From positions 70,405,312 to 70,469,311 of the forward strand of contig CM057826.1 of NCBI GenBank assembly GCA_030068075.1: a stretch of DNA of 64,000 nt, given 5' to 3'. The notes below the pieces were generated by a model. The model made no database searches, had not been told where the DNA came from, and saw nothing but the letters and a program-made list of their open reading frames with translations. A program made the translations under genes and the position numbers. Source of the DNA: Paguma larvata (taxonomy: Eukaryota; Chordata; Mammalia; Carnivora; Viverridae). Below, piece by piece: positions 1-13,559 of the stretch. Each line of letters opens with the position of its first letter. Within the stretch, counting starts at the first letter, position 1.

Positions 1-1940
1 ATATCAATGTTTCGGTATTTATTTTGTAATTAATTATATATATGTACTTATATGCAGGCACGTATGTACTCTATGAACATGTATATTCTATATATCACAT
101 ATATCGCTTTTTTAGCTTTAAAACGTTAGCCTTCACAGTAAGCTTCATTTATTTATATATTTATTAATTTATAAATAGAGCTTATTTTCAAAAATATCTG
201 AAATTTGTATATATATGTTTTCGTTGTTTCAATGTACAGGCATTACAGTGTTTGAACGGAGAATAGAAAATTCTATTCTCTATTGCTATATTTCTATTCA
301 ACATAGAAATAACTATGCCAACGATCTGGAATACATTGTACAGCACAGTGAAATGTGAAGTGAAATTTGCTTTTGAAGGATGATTAACATTCTGTTCCAA
401 ATTGGGGGGAAAAAAGACACAGAGAAAACTACTTCATCAACAATAAACAGTACAGAAGCAAAGAGCAGGGATTTACGCAGCAAATTTAAGAAAACCTAAA
501 GTGTTTGATGGAATTGGAACACAAGATATACAAGAGTGTGTGCGGGTAAGGGAGAGATTATGATCTATGACTTGCCAAAGTCTTTGAACTTTATTTAGAG
601 ATGGTGCAAAAGTAAGACCTCACAATTCAAGGAATATATGAGAGATGGGAAAAACAGAGCAGAAACTTGGTACTGGGAATAAAGAGATACAGGAGAAATT
701 ATGTATATTCTGAGGGTGTGAATATTGGAGAACAGACGCCTGGGTGAGAAAGTGTCCAGGATTAAGGATAGTATTTCATTTGTTTATTTTAATATGCACT
801 GCCTGTGGGTTTATTTGACTGCTGATAGGAATGCACTATTAAGTGAGACTGGGAGAGATAAGAAGACACTAGACGAAGACTCCATGGCAATAAAAGAAGA
901 GGACTTATAAGTGGTTAAGATATGCATGGAATACAGTGTTTATATGTTTTTCATATGCACCTCTAAATCTTAAAATCTATATAGAATGTAAATAGGAATA
1001 CATTGTATATAGAAGAGAGAATACATGCAAAATAAAGCATTGCTATATGCCTGTTACACAAGTAAGACGTTATATTTAAACATTAAGATAACCCACATTA
1101 ATACCATCAATTTACATACGTAGGGCATGTGAGTCTCTTTTGAATCTCTGCTCAGCTAATAGTGATGTTATAGATTGATTATTCTGTGCAGGTATGGAAA
1201 CCAGGGTATATACAGAACTTGGGAAATAGAACTCTCTTTCTCTGAAAAACTGCCATTAGATCAAGGGTATCAGTGGGAATTCTGTGCATTTTTGGAAGTA
1301 CAGAATTTCATGGTTGCAATCTGTCATATTCTATGAAAGAAGATAAGTACCCGTTAAAGATTTTGACAAATCATCAAGTGTTATTAAAACAATAAATCAC
1401 CAACCTATACTCTTTGAACATTTCTTTTAACTCTGTACTCTGGTCATTCCCTTTCTCATAACTTTCTTGGCTATTTATCTTCATGGTGCACCAAAGACCC
1501 ATATCAGAATCATGTAAGCATCGCCATGTGATGAGCGTATCCACCAAATCCTTCATTGTCAACTGCAATATTTTCAAAGGAAATTCAAGTTTGGCTTTTC
1601 TGTTGACTAAAAGAATACTTCTACTGTATGTAGCAAGTAAATCTATATGTGATTTAAAAAAAAAACTTTTAAAACAATGGACATCATTTTGAAAGAGAAC
1701 AATGCCCATAATTCATTAAACACATTTAAATATTTATAAAACACAATTTTAACATAAAGTAGGTATTCTAACACAAAACTGTGACTTGCTTAGCTATGAA
1801 TTTCTTTCACAACAAGATTACTAAAATAAAGTGCTTTGTAGCCCTAAACCATGATTTTGTCAAAATAAGTGCTGGTTCTAGCTTCTGTAAAATTTAATTT
1901 AATATATAAGATCTTGTTCTTTTTTTTCTCTTCATAACTT
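1..1940. other. AT-rich intergenic sequence, no gene seen
   Basis: This stretch is AT-rich and apparently unique. The open frames are all short (about 110 codons or less), overlap one another on opposite strands and show no recognisable domain. I see no SINE head, L1 motif, RNA gene or CpG-rich promoter. It could hold very old, unrecognisable repeats or conserved noncoding elements; only an alignment would tell. Confidence 0.55.
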
Positions 1941-1962
1941 CACTTGATGAAGCCTAGATTTT

Positions 1963-2000
1963 ATTTGTTTGTTTGTTTGTTTGTTTGTTTGTGTTTGTTT
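1963..2000. repeat. (TTTG)n simple repeat
   Basis: About nine copies of TTTG with one interruption (TGTG) near the right end. It is not attached to a SINE head. It creates a short low-complexity frame rich in Phe, Val and Cys that should not be read as protein. Confidence 0.9.
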
Positions 2001-2242
2001 CTGAGCCCCTTTTGCTCTTTTGTCAATTTTATGTTCCTTTTCCCTGAGCTTCCTCTGCTGTCAAGAGAACTATACTGTGCACAATTACTCTTCAAAATAG
2101 ACAGGGTCAACTATTGTTTCACTCATTATCATAGGTTATGAATGCTGATAGCTGACATCTCTCATTGTTTCCACCAAACTAGATGCCTAAGGAAATCTCA
2201 CTCCTACAATTGACTGTGAAAGACTTAGCTCAAAACTCATAG

Positions 2243-2459
2243 AGGCGCCTGGGTGACTCAGTCAGTTAAGTGTCTGACTTTGGCTCAGGTCATGATCTCA
2301 CAGTCTGTGAGTTCAAGCCCTGTGTTGGGCTCTGTGCTGACAGCTCAGAGCCTGGAGCCTGCTTCGGATTCTGTGTCTCCCTCTCTCTCTCTGCCCCTCT
2401 CCCGCTCATGCTTTGTCTCTCCTACTCTCAAAAATAAATAAAACATTAAAAAAAAACAA
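2243..2459 (+). mobile_element. CAN-SINE (felid SINEC-type), full length
   Basis: A tRNA-Lys-derived SINE, transcribed by RNA polymerase III and moved by L1 proteins in trans. The head reads AGGCGCCTGGGTGACTCAG (A-box region), followed by GAGTTCAAGCCC (B box), the SINE body CAGCTCAGAGCCTGGAGCCTGC, a CT-rich tract and an A-rich tail. An 11-bp TSD, AAAACTCATAG, lies at 2232-2242 and again at 2460-2470. The perfect TSD marks a complete, fairly recent insertion. Confidence 0.95.
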
Positions 2460-2896
2460 AAAACTCATAGCTACACTTGCTTTAGAAGTGAATGTTTTAT
2501 TAGGGATGAATTAATTCTTATATACCTGAGACCATAAAACCAAGAGCAGATCTACACAAAAAGATCTATGTGGCTTAGATGCAACAAGGCAAAATTAAAC
2601 AATTGTTGACATGATTGCCAAGCAAGAGATAGACAGATAGATAGATATAGATTAGAATAAGGTGAATAGTAACAACAATCTGCTTGAAAATATTTGGAAC
2701 CATCTACTTTAGTTCTGGACACCTTGATTTATAAGGATTTAAGAAAGATATTGACAAACTTTGGTTTATTTTGTTAAATAATTAGAAAGGTGATTTGAAA
2801 CCATATCATGTGAGATATGTTTCAAAGGAACTGGGATAGATATTTAACCTGCATTAAAGATGTACGAAGAATAAATTTTTAAATATTTGAAAAGGT

Positions 2897-3290
2897 ATAT
2901 ATATACAATGGAATACTACGCAGCAATGAGAAAGAATGAAACCTGGCCACGTGTGGCAACATTATGAAACTGGAGGGTATTATGCTGAGTGAAATAAGTC
3001 AGGCAGAGAAAGACAGATGCCATAGGTTCCCACCATAGGTAGGCTTTGGGAGACCTAACAGAAAACCAGGGGGGAGGGGAAGAGGGGAAGGAAGAAAAAA
3101 AAAAAAAAAAACACAGAGAGGAAGGAAGACATAACATTAGAGACTCTCAAAGACTAAGAACAAACTGAGAGGAGATAGGGTATGGGAGGGGGGAGAGTAG
3201 GTGATGGGCACAGAGGAGGGCACTTGTTGGAATGAGCAATGAGCACTGGGTGTTGTATGGAAACCAATTTGAAAATAAATTATTCAAAAA
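2897..3290 (+). mobile_element. 5'-truncated young-type L1, 3' end only
   Basis: This aligns along its length with the last about 370 bp of the intact L1 at 28568-35225. It has the end of ORF2 (ATACAATGGA...ACTACG, then GAGGGTATTATG), the G-rich polypurine 3' UTR, CTGGGTGTT, and AAACCAATTTGAAAATAAA before an A-rich tail. A run of 18 A's interrupts the polypurine region. It differs from the intact copy at perhaps one base in eight, so it is older than that copy or from a sister subfamily. I did not find a clear TSD. 5' truncation is the usual outcome of target-primed reverse transcription. Confidence 0.92.
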
Positions 3291-3438
3291 TAAAAAAGAA
3301 AAAAATGATTGAATTTACCTTGGATATTGCCAAGGCTTAGAAATTAAAGAGTAGAAGAGTTACAAAATATTTTAAACTGCATATAAGGAGTTTAACCACC
3401 AGAATTTTACCTAGATATAATTTCACATATATGATTCA

Positions 3439-3500
<62 letters not shown>
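3439..3500. repeat. (ATCT)n tetranucleotide microsatellite
   Basis: About fifteen tandem copies of the tetranucleotide with a single interrupting variant (ATCC) near the right end. Long tetranucleotide arrays of this kind are usually length-polymorphic between individuals. Confidence 0.95.
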
Positions 3501-3502
<2 letters not shown>

Positions 3503-3509
3503 AATTACG

Positions 3510-6500
3510 AGCTAATAAATGACAGGTACTCTAGACCCTAAAAGTAAATCAATAAAAAAACAAAATGCCCTTCTTTTCTTAGAGTACATATTCTAGAAAA
3601 ATTCAGAATTCAGTGGTAATAGTATGAAATTATGAATTCTAAGAAAGAATATATCCAAAAATGGAAAATCATCATTCCATATATTCAAACAGACTAAAAA
3701 TACCTCTGGACAATATTTTCTATATGCAATGAATTGCTGGTTATTAACCCAGCTTCATCACTACCAACTTTTAAGGACTCCTCTCAATTACAGAGGTGTT
3801 GGGATCTACATCTGCCATCATTTTCTTTCTTTAATGGTCCTAGCTTAAAATCTTTCAAAAATAAGCCATTATTATCCAGAGATAATGATGGCCACACTCG
3901 TGGGACAACCAAAGGCATTTGCTTCTTCATGTTAAGCCCTTGTGAATAACTTGCTTTGCCACTGCAAAGTGATACTATTTGTCAAAGATTCTCAGCTTTG
4001 AGATTTTCACTAACGAGCTGATATTCTCAGTGATAACAGCTTTCATAACCTCACTCCCCAAGCCCTTTCAATGATTGCATAAGCATTTATTCAAAGTATT
4101 AAAATCTTCAGCATTTTTAATTATTACAAAGTCTTCTCTATTCCTAAACTAACATTGACTGGTATATATATGTAGCTACCAGAAATGATTTCAGGGGGAA
4201 ATATATTCGAAAATGACAATCTAGAATTGGCTTTCTATTCTGATTGATCTGAAGTCAATAAAGTCCTCTTTGACAATGGAATGAGATAGTCATGAACCCA
4301 TATTCAGTTCCCAGATATAAGCCAATTCCAGACCTAGATCTTCATGAAAGAGAGAGGCAAGGACCACTTCAGCAAGGAGCTTGAAATGCTGCCACAATTA
4401 CATAGAATAACACTTCTCCTTGTCTTTCTCAAGGGAACCTGAACCTATTTGCCAGAGTGAATTTGTTTTTGGGGGGAGAAGTGGGGAATGGGGAGGGAGG
4501 AAAAATCAAAAAGTTTTCATGGACTACTTGGCACTACCTGTGAACTGAAGTTAATTCCTTGGGACCAGAAACACTCCTCTGGCTCACCAGTAAAAACAAG
4601 GACTATGTAGTAAGATGATAAATAGAGATTTTTGTCATGGTCCATTGCACAGTGTACCTGGTGGGTCACATAACTTACTCTGTGGTTTATCGCCAGTTCT
4701 CAAATATACAATATGAACAGATAAATTCCACACTGTCAGAATTCCCACGTTAGTCCCATGATAAATGAAGTGTGGACTATCAGGATGGAAAAGGTTAGGC
4801 ACAAGTCCCTGGGACTCCCTCTTCTTACCAAAAGAATAAACCAAAGTAATATATCACATCCTAGAAGACTGGAGAAATTAACATCATAATCAAAGACCTG
4901 AAAGATGCAATGGTGGATATTACATTTACATTCCCAAACTCCTATTTGGAAAAAGAAATACTGATCTTGGAGAATTAAAGTGGGTTTCCAGAAACGTCTT
5001 AACAATTGCAGCTGAATTCCGGATGTGGTTACTTAATAGGAACAAATTAATACCTCTAGTAATGATTTATATGTTTCTATTAATCTTGAGAATGCTGTTT
5101 TTTTTTTTTATCTTACAGCAGAAGTACCTTAGCTCCCTACCTCTATCATCACTTAGTCCGAACAGAGTTGGATTATCTTTCCATTAATTAAGATCTCATT
5201 CTGATCCTATATGGTATAACCTCATCTGTATTGATGACCTCATGCCTATTGTATTTGGTGAGAAAGAAAAATAAAATACCCTAGAAACCCCATTAATATT
5301 TATGTGTGCCAGAAAATGGTCAATATTGTCTAGTCTCTCAAGTTTTAAGGGATTATCACCTCAATGAAGTTTACAAGTCTAGTGCTTTGCAACATGTTGA
5401 GATATATATGAGACTGAAGGACAATTATGTTGCAATTTGTACCCTCTAACATTAAAAAGAGGAAGTGATACCGTGGGTCTTTTCAGATTCTAAAAGCAAC
5501 TTGTCCCAGACATACGACATTTGAGTATGTCGCTTTAGTTCATTAACTGAGCAACCTATAAAGAGAAAGAAGCATCATGAATGAAAGTCCATATTGCCAC
5601 AGAAGGTGTTTTTTTCATTGGTCACATAATCATGCATATCCAATGGTGCTTAAAATGTTTATCACTAATAGAGATGATGTATGAGATTTCTACCCTCTCT
5701 GATAGGAAAACTGTATGCCTCTTAAGGGATCTGGAAAATAGCCTGCCTTCTTCACCATATAGCCTTTCATCATCATCATCTTCTTCTTTTTTTTTTTTTT
5801 TTGATAACAGCCTGTAAAAGACAATGAATCCTTTATGAACATACATCAAGGTATGATGTATCCTAAGATGTTCTTTACATTGTCTGACCTACCAAATGAT
5901 AAATCTGGACATACAAAAAAAGTACATAACTATCATGTGCAAAGAATCAACATAGCTTTAGAACAGATTCTATAGTCACAAGTAATTTGCATGAGACATG
6001 GTTCAAATTTCACCCATACCACTCCTGCTTCCACACCCCTACCCAACTGCCTATGTCCAACGGACTTGGAAAGACAATACTTGGAGTTGTTTTCAGATAA
6101 TTCCACATGACATTTGACACCATGCAAGAGCTGATGGCTCACACACTGTAACTTCTCAGTAGAGAAGGGATATATTCCCAGTGAAATTGATTTAAAATAG
6201 TGCATCTTGTTATTCACTTTGGTGGAGGAGGAAAGATCAGGGATATGGGTCTATCCTAATTCAAGAGCAGTTAATAATGGTTTGATTGATTGTTCAGGGA
6301 CTTGCAGGAGCATAATTGGAAAAGTGGAGATCTGGATTAAAAATATGTATAGGGCCTCTTAAAAGATATGGTTTAAATATATCCACATCTCATGTAAACA
6401 TTCTCCAAAGGAAATGCACCACAGAGGAAACTTTCAGTAATCACATGGACAAAAATAACATTTTACACGGATGCCGGTCAGTCTCTCCCTCCACCATCCA

Positions 6501-6600
6501 GTTATTGAATAATGAGCTTATGGATTGCAGCATGGGTGAATGCTATATGCAATCATACCTGTATACATTCTCACCAAGGATATTCCAGCAGTAACTACTA
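3510..6600. other. Intergenic sequence, no gene seen
   Basis: About 3 kb of moderately AT-rich sequence with no clear SINE, L1 or LTR. It includes short poly(T) runs near 5098 and 5790 and a TCATCATCATCATCTTC low-complexity patch before the second. The frames present are short and not supported by any motif. Confidence 0.5.
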
Positions 6601-6610
6601 TTGAGCTTAA

Positions 6611-6611
6611 A

Positions 6612-6645
<34 letters not shown>
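6611..6645. repeat. (CA)n dinucleotide microsatellite
   Basis: About 17 CA units, nearly uninterrupted. On the other strand it is translated spuriously as alternating Cys-Val. Confidence 0.95.
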
Positions 6646-6974
6646 AACCATCAACAGTAGACATCAGTGCTAAACTTTTTATATGGCAAAATCTTCCAAA
6701 GAACAATAGTTAGCCAGCCTCCTTGGGGAATGGAGCCATACAAAGAGATCTGCCAGCAAATGCAGCACTAGACTATAGGGGCTACAGTTTTCTGTTAATT
6801 TTAATTTGATAAAAAAAAAAAGTACTGAAAGACACCCAAGAATGTGTTCTATCCAAACACAGAGAGAACCAGTATTTTGTGTACATGATTGAAAATCCAA
6901 TAGAGGCAGATCTTATTGATTCGGACCCTTCTGGGTATCTCGCTAGGTAAATGATAATGATAAACAGATGTTGA

Positions 6975-7156
6975 GGGGTGTACAGGTGGCTCAGTCTGTT
7001 GATCATTGTCTCTTGATTTTAGGTCAGGTCGCGATTCCAGGGTCATGGGATCCAGCCCTGTGTTGGGATCTGCACTGAGCATGGAGCCTGCTTAAGATCC
7101 TTTCTCCTTGTCTCTCTCTCTCTCTCTCTCTCAAAGAACAAAACAAAAACCAAAAA
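6975..7156 (+). mobile_element. CAN-SINE, older carnivore-type copy
   Basis: The head GGGGTGTACAGGTGGCTCAG is a diverged form of the tRNA-Lys head. A diverged B-box region, GATCTGCACTGAGC and GAGCCTGC follow, then a pure (TC)n stretch and an A-rich tail. The CACTGAGC variant of the body belongs to an older subtype than the GCTGACAGCTCAG copies elsewhere in the window. The TSD is not clean. Confidence 0.88.
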
Positions 7157-7759
7157 ATGCACATGCTGAAAACAATGAGATCATTGAACAAATGGTGATA
7201 AAAGGAAAACATAAGTCCTAACATAATCACACACTGCAGAATCTAATACAGAAATAACCATGACTATTTTCTTACTTATATGTCAGGACTGTTTTTGTAT
7301 ATAATCAACTGATATTTCCCTTCCCCATTGCCCTTCTACCTAATATCAAAGTGGATTAATAGTGACTACATTATAATTTGGTTTACATTAAAATGTTAAA
7401 GGAGACTGTGATTAAACTAGAAAAAATGATTTAGAACTCAGAAATCATAAAGGTGCATTTTGGGGCAAAAAAGATTGATCTATGGTTGTAACAAGAAGAG
7501 TGACAGTAGATTAGGAATAACACTGACCATTCTTAAAAGATTAGATATAATTTAAAGGGAACGTATATGGATGCTAAATTGGCAAAGGGTGGACTGTGCT
7601 GGCTTGCATGGTTTAAGTAACATCTCTATTACAGAGGCGGAGACAGAACAACGTATTCCAGTATCCCCTTCTATCTGTGGTTGCCAGGTTCAAGTTGGTA
7701 ATAAGAAGCACTCTCATAGGTGCCTAGACTAATATATTTGATAAATATACACTTGAATA

Positions 7760-8130
7760 TGCTTACAAGTATTTCAGTAATTCATGCATATCATAAAATA
7801 CACACTGTTTATGGTGTTTTAGATTTCCCTAAGAGCTTGTTTTGCAAGCTCTCTCATGTAGTCCCTTATCTCCAAACCATTTTTACATCTATCTTGTTGA
7901 GGTATGTATATCTAATTTTTTGCTTCTTACTGCTGCATAGTAATCTATAGTATATATCTACCATATATTGCTTTCCTTTTCCTCTATAGATAAGACTCAG
8001 ATATGTTCCAACTCACTGCTATCACAAAGAATTCCATAATAAATATCCTTACACATCTTACCTGGAGAAAATACAAATATATTTCTTTGGGACATTTATA
8101 AAAATTACTGTGTCGTATGACATAGCTCCA
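7760..8130 (-). mobile_element. Old L1 3' end relic (antisense), tentative
   Basis: The segment CTGCTGCATAGTAATC ... ATAATAAATATCCTTACACATC resembles the reverse complement of the terminal region of ancient L1M elements, as I recall those consensus sequences. Divergence is high and the boundaries are guesses. It could instead be another old repeat with a similar tail. Confidence 0.4.
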
Positions 8131-8134
8131 GTTC

Positions 8135-11100
8135 ATTCCACCTTCCTTCTCTTAAACTTCACCACAGAGTCTAGAAGCCACAGACTATGTGTCCCAGAAT
8201 CCCATGCAGTTAGAGTTTTAAATATGTGCTAAGTTCTGGCAGTTACAAGCACTCATTTGTAAGGTATGAAAAAGTCAGAAGGTAACTTCCTGCCTCTTTT
8301 GTCTGTTTTCTACTGACACACTATGCAAGTGACTTTTAGTTAGTGGTTGCACTTTATTAATGAAGGCAAGTAGTAAGCTACACATTGTTTTGCAAACTTT
8401 CCTTCTAAAATTTTCCACTTCTTGTAATGTAAAAGTGATTTTTTTTTTACAGTGTGAGGACATTTTGTATAGTAAGTTTGGAATCCACATGGACATTTCT
8501 AAGGGTACTGTTGTAACACTACCTTGAAAAAAACAGGGCCTGTCAGATTATAGATTTCAAATGTCATTTATTATCATTTGTGGTAATGGTGGATTAATCA
8601 CTTGGAGAAAAATTTACATTAAACAAGCTCTGTGAATCTAATACATTAAAATCAGAATGCAGGGCATTAAAGTAGGGAATATAATAGGATGCTTGAGTTC
8701 ATAATCACTCCCTCTAGGCAAAGTTGTATGAGAAGTCAAATTAAAATCAAAATATTGCTTTACACTGGATAATCACAACAAGGGTTGGACACAGATTGTA
8801 AAATCTTTATGATTAATGTCCTCAAGCCATGAACATTGGACACATCCATCTCCTTTATAATGACAGATCTGCTATACAGCCTAGAGACATTTTCATGACT
8901 CTGGTCACTTTCTACTCTGGTGAGGGATGGACACATACTGCCAATTTGGTCTGATTAGATTTCTTGACTTTTATAAATCAGGTGCAAATCATCTTCCTTA
9001 AATAACATATTCTATCTTCTGAAAGAATAGATTTCATATGCATACAAAGATAAAAAAAATTAAAGTCATGATTCAAACAAAACCCTTATGACTCTAAAGA
9101 TTCTAACAGGTATAGTTTCCCTCTAATGGATATTGGATGTTCATTCCTATTATATACTTGTAAATGTGCCAGCAAATTCTACATGTTTAAATAACATTTG
9201 TTTAACGACTGAACTTGCAGTTCCTTTTTTAAACCAGATTACTGACTTTATCACTAACATATTGATACAGGCAATTTCCATTCTTTAAGGGTAGTTTTAA
9301 CTTTAGTTGTCTGGATAATTTCTAGCAGTCCTTGTCCCATATCAAAATGAGGTTTTACTTTGGTAATATACAAAGCAATAATATTAAAATAAATGGTGTG
9401 CAACATTATTAAAAATAAAATTTATTAGCACTTTATAGTTTTAAGGCTCATGCACGTATAAAATGACTTGAAGTCACTTATATTTACATAGTCAAATTAG
9501 CTCAGGTAATATAATATTACATTATTTTAATGTATCTCTTCTACCTTTTAATATCATTTATATAATGATCTTTTAAAAACTCTGGAATAGATGCCTAACT
9601 CAAAGCTTTGAATGGAATACAACTGTAGATAAAGTTAGACCTTCAAAGGCCTGAAGAATTAAACAGGGAATGATGTTCCATTTTCTTCCCCCATCTATGT
9701 ATCACAAATTACAAAATCCTATTACATGTATGCTGAAATTAAGATCACACTCCCTTGTGTATATTTTAATTGGAACAATGTAGACTATTTCTCAAAGTTG
9801 AATTTTCTTTTTTTGCATTCCTATGCTTTATTGATGTCATAAATATGAATTTAATACCTCTATCAGGTAATCTTATAAGGAGCATTATTTGATTGAATGA
9901 TTCTTAATTTATGGGGAAAAAGTTGACTATATTAAATATTTCAACATCTTCTAATTCAATATTTGATCTTTCACAGATCATATATATCATCTACTGGATG
10001 TTTGAGACCAATTGATCAATTAAGATTAAATGAGAGCATACTAGGACAGAGAGGCACAGATTTCATCTTTAGAATTTGTATGCTACCAGTATTAAGTGGA
10101 GAAATATTTTTTTGTATTATCTAACACTAATATATTACCTACATTCATATAATTCAGTCAGGATAATCATTTACAGGTTTTTGCATGTATTGCATAAATT
10201 TATTCTAGGAAGAAGTCTAACATTTCTTAAGAAGTTGGTGGTGGGTTCCATTTGTCTGCAGAAAAAGAAGAAAGTTTACTTGCCAAAAAACAAGATAAAA
10301 ACTTAGCTTGGTGTTAGAAATTCACAGTAACAAAAATATCAAGTGAAATGAATCAAGTGATAGGTTATACTTCTGGCTTCATTACCTGTTATTCCTCCCC
10401 TTCTGTAACCAATTACCTAAACTAGACCCCTCAGAATGAATGTATTAGGATTAGCAACAATAGTCTAGTGCTTATATTGAGCTACAATGAAATGATATGG
10501 CCTCTAGGAAAATAATGTTTTTAGGTATTTCATGATTCATTATTTAATGTTATTGTATAATTGAACATTTTTTCTTCAATAAGTAATCATGTTTTAGTGC
10601 ATTTGCTCACCAAGGAAAATGCCCTTTTTAATTAATAAATTTTAAAAGTGGTTTTCAGAGTCTCTTATCTTTCTCATTCTGTCTTCCATCTATGCATTTG
10701 TGAAAAGAGGTAAGATATGTATAATGCAAATTAATTTCACACCACACTAGAGCTGTTAAGCCAGGTATTCAAATTCTTTTCCAATTCAAATGCATTCTAA
10801 AGCTTAACGTTATTACTGGTAACAAGTAATTTAATTTACTTAATTTAATTAAACTATATTTAATTCAGTTACACGAAGACATTCTAGGAGACTTTGAAAA
10901 TACATATGACGATAATATCTATGGATTTAAGAAAAATATTGTGTTGCAAATATGCTTCATTATATTGTAGAATCACTGAAGGATAATAGTTCTCGAATCC
11001 TGAATAAAATTGTCTAAAAGATGATGATTAAAAACAAATCAGACAACAAACAATGAAGGGTAAAATTAACATATAAAATATGATTTTAGATTGAACAAGG

Positions 11101-13080
11101 AAACCTGGATGACACTTAAAGCTCACTGCAAAACAATATCAATAGAGCACGAGAGAAGCATTTTTTTCTCAAAGGAATAAATTAAAAGTCAGGAAAAAAA
11201 TCTAAAACAAAACTTAAGGAAGTCAATGTCTGCCTGCTTTCTTCTAATTTCTTCTCTATGAATTATGCATGGTGGAAACAATACCATGTGAAAGTTTCTA
11301 TTAGGTTCCACCACGTAGTGTTTTTTTTTTTAACACACATTATTATCAAAGCTTATCCATATGCATGGAGACAAAAATTTATAATGGCTTTTCATTCTTA
11401 ACTAAAGCTTACACATTGAATTTCTCAGAGGCAGGGAACACTGGGGCCACTTATGAATAGCGCGTTGTGCGGTGGCTATGAGGGCCAAAGCAGAGAGCGC
11501 AGGCAGCCCATTCTCCAGACACTGAGCTGCTTGGTTCCACTCCATCTACTAAAGGCATTTTATACCCAAAAGCTTTGGGGGCTCCCTCTTGATGAGCTCA
11601 CAGAGTGAACAATCAAAGCCTTCACTATGTGTTTTAAAAGCAGAATCTCCTTTCTCAAACTTTCCCATGTCCCTATTCACTTCCTGTTCTTGTTGATTTG
11701 GGGGATTTTTTCCCACCCCTTGTACAATTATTTAGTGTCTGCCCTGCTTTTTCCCATATTAACTTTTGTCCCTCATAAACCACACTATGCATTCTTCTTC
11801 TGTGTTCTGTTTCTCAAGCATCCTACTCTCACCGAGCTGTATTTTTCACCTTATTTCTTTTGCTTTCCATATTCTATGTCTTCTCTTCCTTTTTATCCTT
11901 ATAATAAAGTTCTTTTATTTTCAAAATATATTGAATAAATATACTCTGTGTTCATCGTGTCTTTTAAAAAATGCTAAAAATTGTTTTCCTCAAACAAAAC
12001 CACCGAGATTCCTGTCTTTCTCAGGTCTTGGACATAGAAGGGTGGATTCAGAAACCTCATGAACTAGAGAAGTGAAATAACAGAGGAAAAAGTGCTTAGC
12101 AGAAAAGAGAATAGATGCCAGGTGAAAATAGGACAATTCTGGGCAATGTTCCAGAGGTAATCATAGGCAGATGCAGAAATGGACATGGGACGGAAGACTA
12201 GAGGTCACAATGAAAATTGAGTTCAAAAATTCTGGCCTTGGAGCAAAAATAATGACTATGTGAGGAAACTGGTACAAAAAAAGAGAAACAGTTCAGGGAA
12301 TCAAAGAATAAATTTATTTAGATATTTTGACATGAAGACTGAAATTATTAAACTAAGGAAATGTCTAAGGAATGAGAAGTTAATACATTGGAAAAGAAAA
12401 TATGCTAGCATCCAACATTCTCCAGTGATAAAAAAATTAGGGTAAGAGGAAAATAATTTATTTAAGGAAATACAACTCTGAATAGTTTTAAAGGAGCAAT
12501 CGACTATAGAATTTATTCCACTGTACCACCTAAAAGCACTCTCTAATCATAAAAAAGGCTTTGGATTATTCAAATCTTTGTAAATCACAGGCAAAGAAAA
12601 AACAGAGACTGATTCTCCAGGCTCTAAAAGGATACTGAGATTCTCTGACAGGTAAAGGAAACAAGATCATTGACGCCATCACAGAATATATAGGTTATTG
12701 ACACTTCTGTACAAAAGCAGAGTAACCACTCAGAAATGCATTTTACTCTACAGATACAATTTATTTACTGGAGAAAAACAAATAAAAATTCTTGAGCTAC
12801 TCATAAAGGCCCATACTCAGGGGTATGCAATTATCACCACAGGAAACTAAAATTTTCACTGGTGATCTATGATATATTGTTCTTTTGTCTTAATTATTAC
12901 TCCTTTATTAAATTAGATTTCAAATCACTCCTTAATTCATAGAGCTAATGTCTCTATCATATAGTTTCCTCACTTAAGATGCTTAAATGTAAATGCTCTT
13001 TACATTTCTTCAACTTTTTTCAAATTTTAGCAATCATGTGTAGGGCCTCTCCAGAAACAACCAACATGTGTAATGAAAGT
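8135..13080. other. AT-rich intergenic sequence
   Basis: About 5 kb of AT-rich DNA with no clear young repeat and no gene. At 8155-8230, AGTCTAGAAGCCACAGACTATGTG resembles old interspersed repeats but I could not assign it. A small patch at about 11418-11610 is noticeably GC-richer than its surroundings and contains the only local CpG cluster (GCGCGTTGTGCGG). The frames at 11627-12062 are hydrophobic, overlapping and short, and look like chance translations of a pyrimidine-rich tract. Confidence 0.5.
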
Positions 13081-13081
13081 C

Positions 13082-13083
<2 letters not shown>

Positions 13084-13120
<37 letters not shown>
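13084..13120. repeat. (AC)n dinucleotide microsatellite
   Basis: About 18 AC units ending in ACGCAG. The Cys-Val run on the minus strand is an artefact of this repeat. Confidence 0.95.
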
Positions 13121-13121
<1 letters not shown>

Positions 13122-13295
13122 GACTGGATTCAATATTCTAAAACACTGATTATTACATGGTTTTGTGGTTGGCTCATTATGGCTATCAAATAATTTTTTC
13201 CCTACATATGTTGTGTCAGAAAAGCAATTCATGGAGAAAAATGTCAGAAAAATACTTTTTCAAGGAATATTGAAGAAGCTAGTTTTACATTCTTT

Positions 13296-13530
13296 CGTGT
13301 TCCAGGCACAGTGCTTAAAAATACAAAGAATACACAAAAATCCCTGATTTATAAGAATCTTACAGTCTAGAAAAGAAAACTATATAAATAAATAATTTAG
13401 ACTCAATATTCAAAATGCTAGAATGTCAACATGGACAACATGCTGTCACAACAGAGAGAGACAATGGGCCAGTTAACTCTGCTGATTCAGGGGAGTCTTC
13501 ATAAAGAAAAGTATGTTTTCTGTAACTTTT
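13296..13530 (+). mobile_element. LINE-2 (L2) 3' relic, sense
   Basis: The order of elements is typical of the L2 3' end: TTCCAGGCACAGTGCTTAAAAATACAAAGA, then AAAAATCCCTGATTTATAAG, CTTACAGTCTAGAAAAGA and AAATAAATAA. A later segment has GGGGAGTCTTCATAAAG. The match is from memory of the L2 consensus. It is a short ancient fragment with no coding capacity. Confidence 0.65.
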
Positions 13531-13559
13531 TAAGTAAACAGCATTGATTAAAGAGTTAT

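Noticed and set aside
3439..3500. CRISPR-like repeat array
   Set aside because: The unit is a 4-base tandem repeat with no spacers, in a vertebrate genome.
6611..6645. Cys-Val repeat protein on the minus strand
   Set aside because: It is the translation of a (CA)n microsatellite. The same applies at 13084-13120 and 22437-22585.
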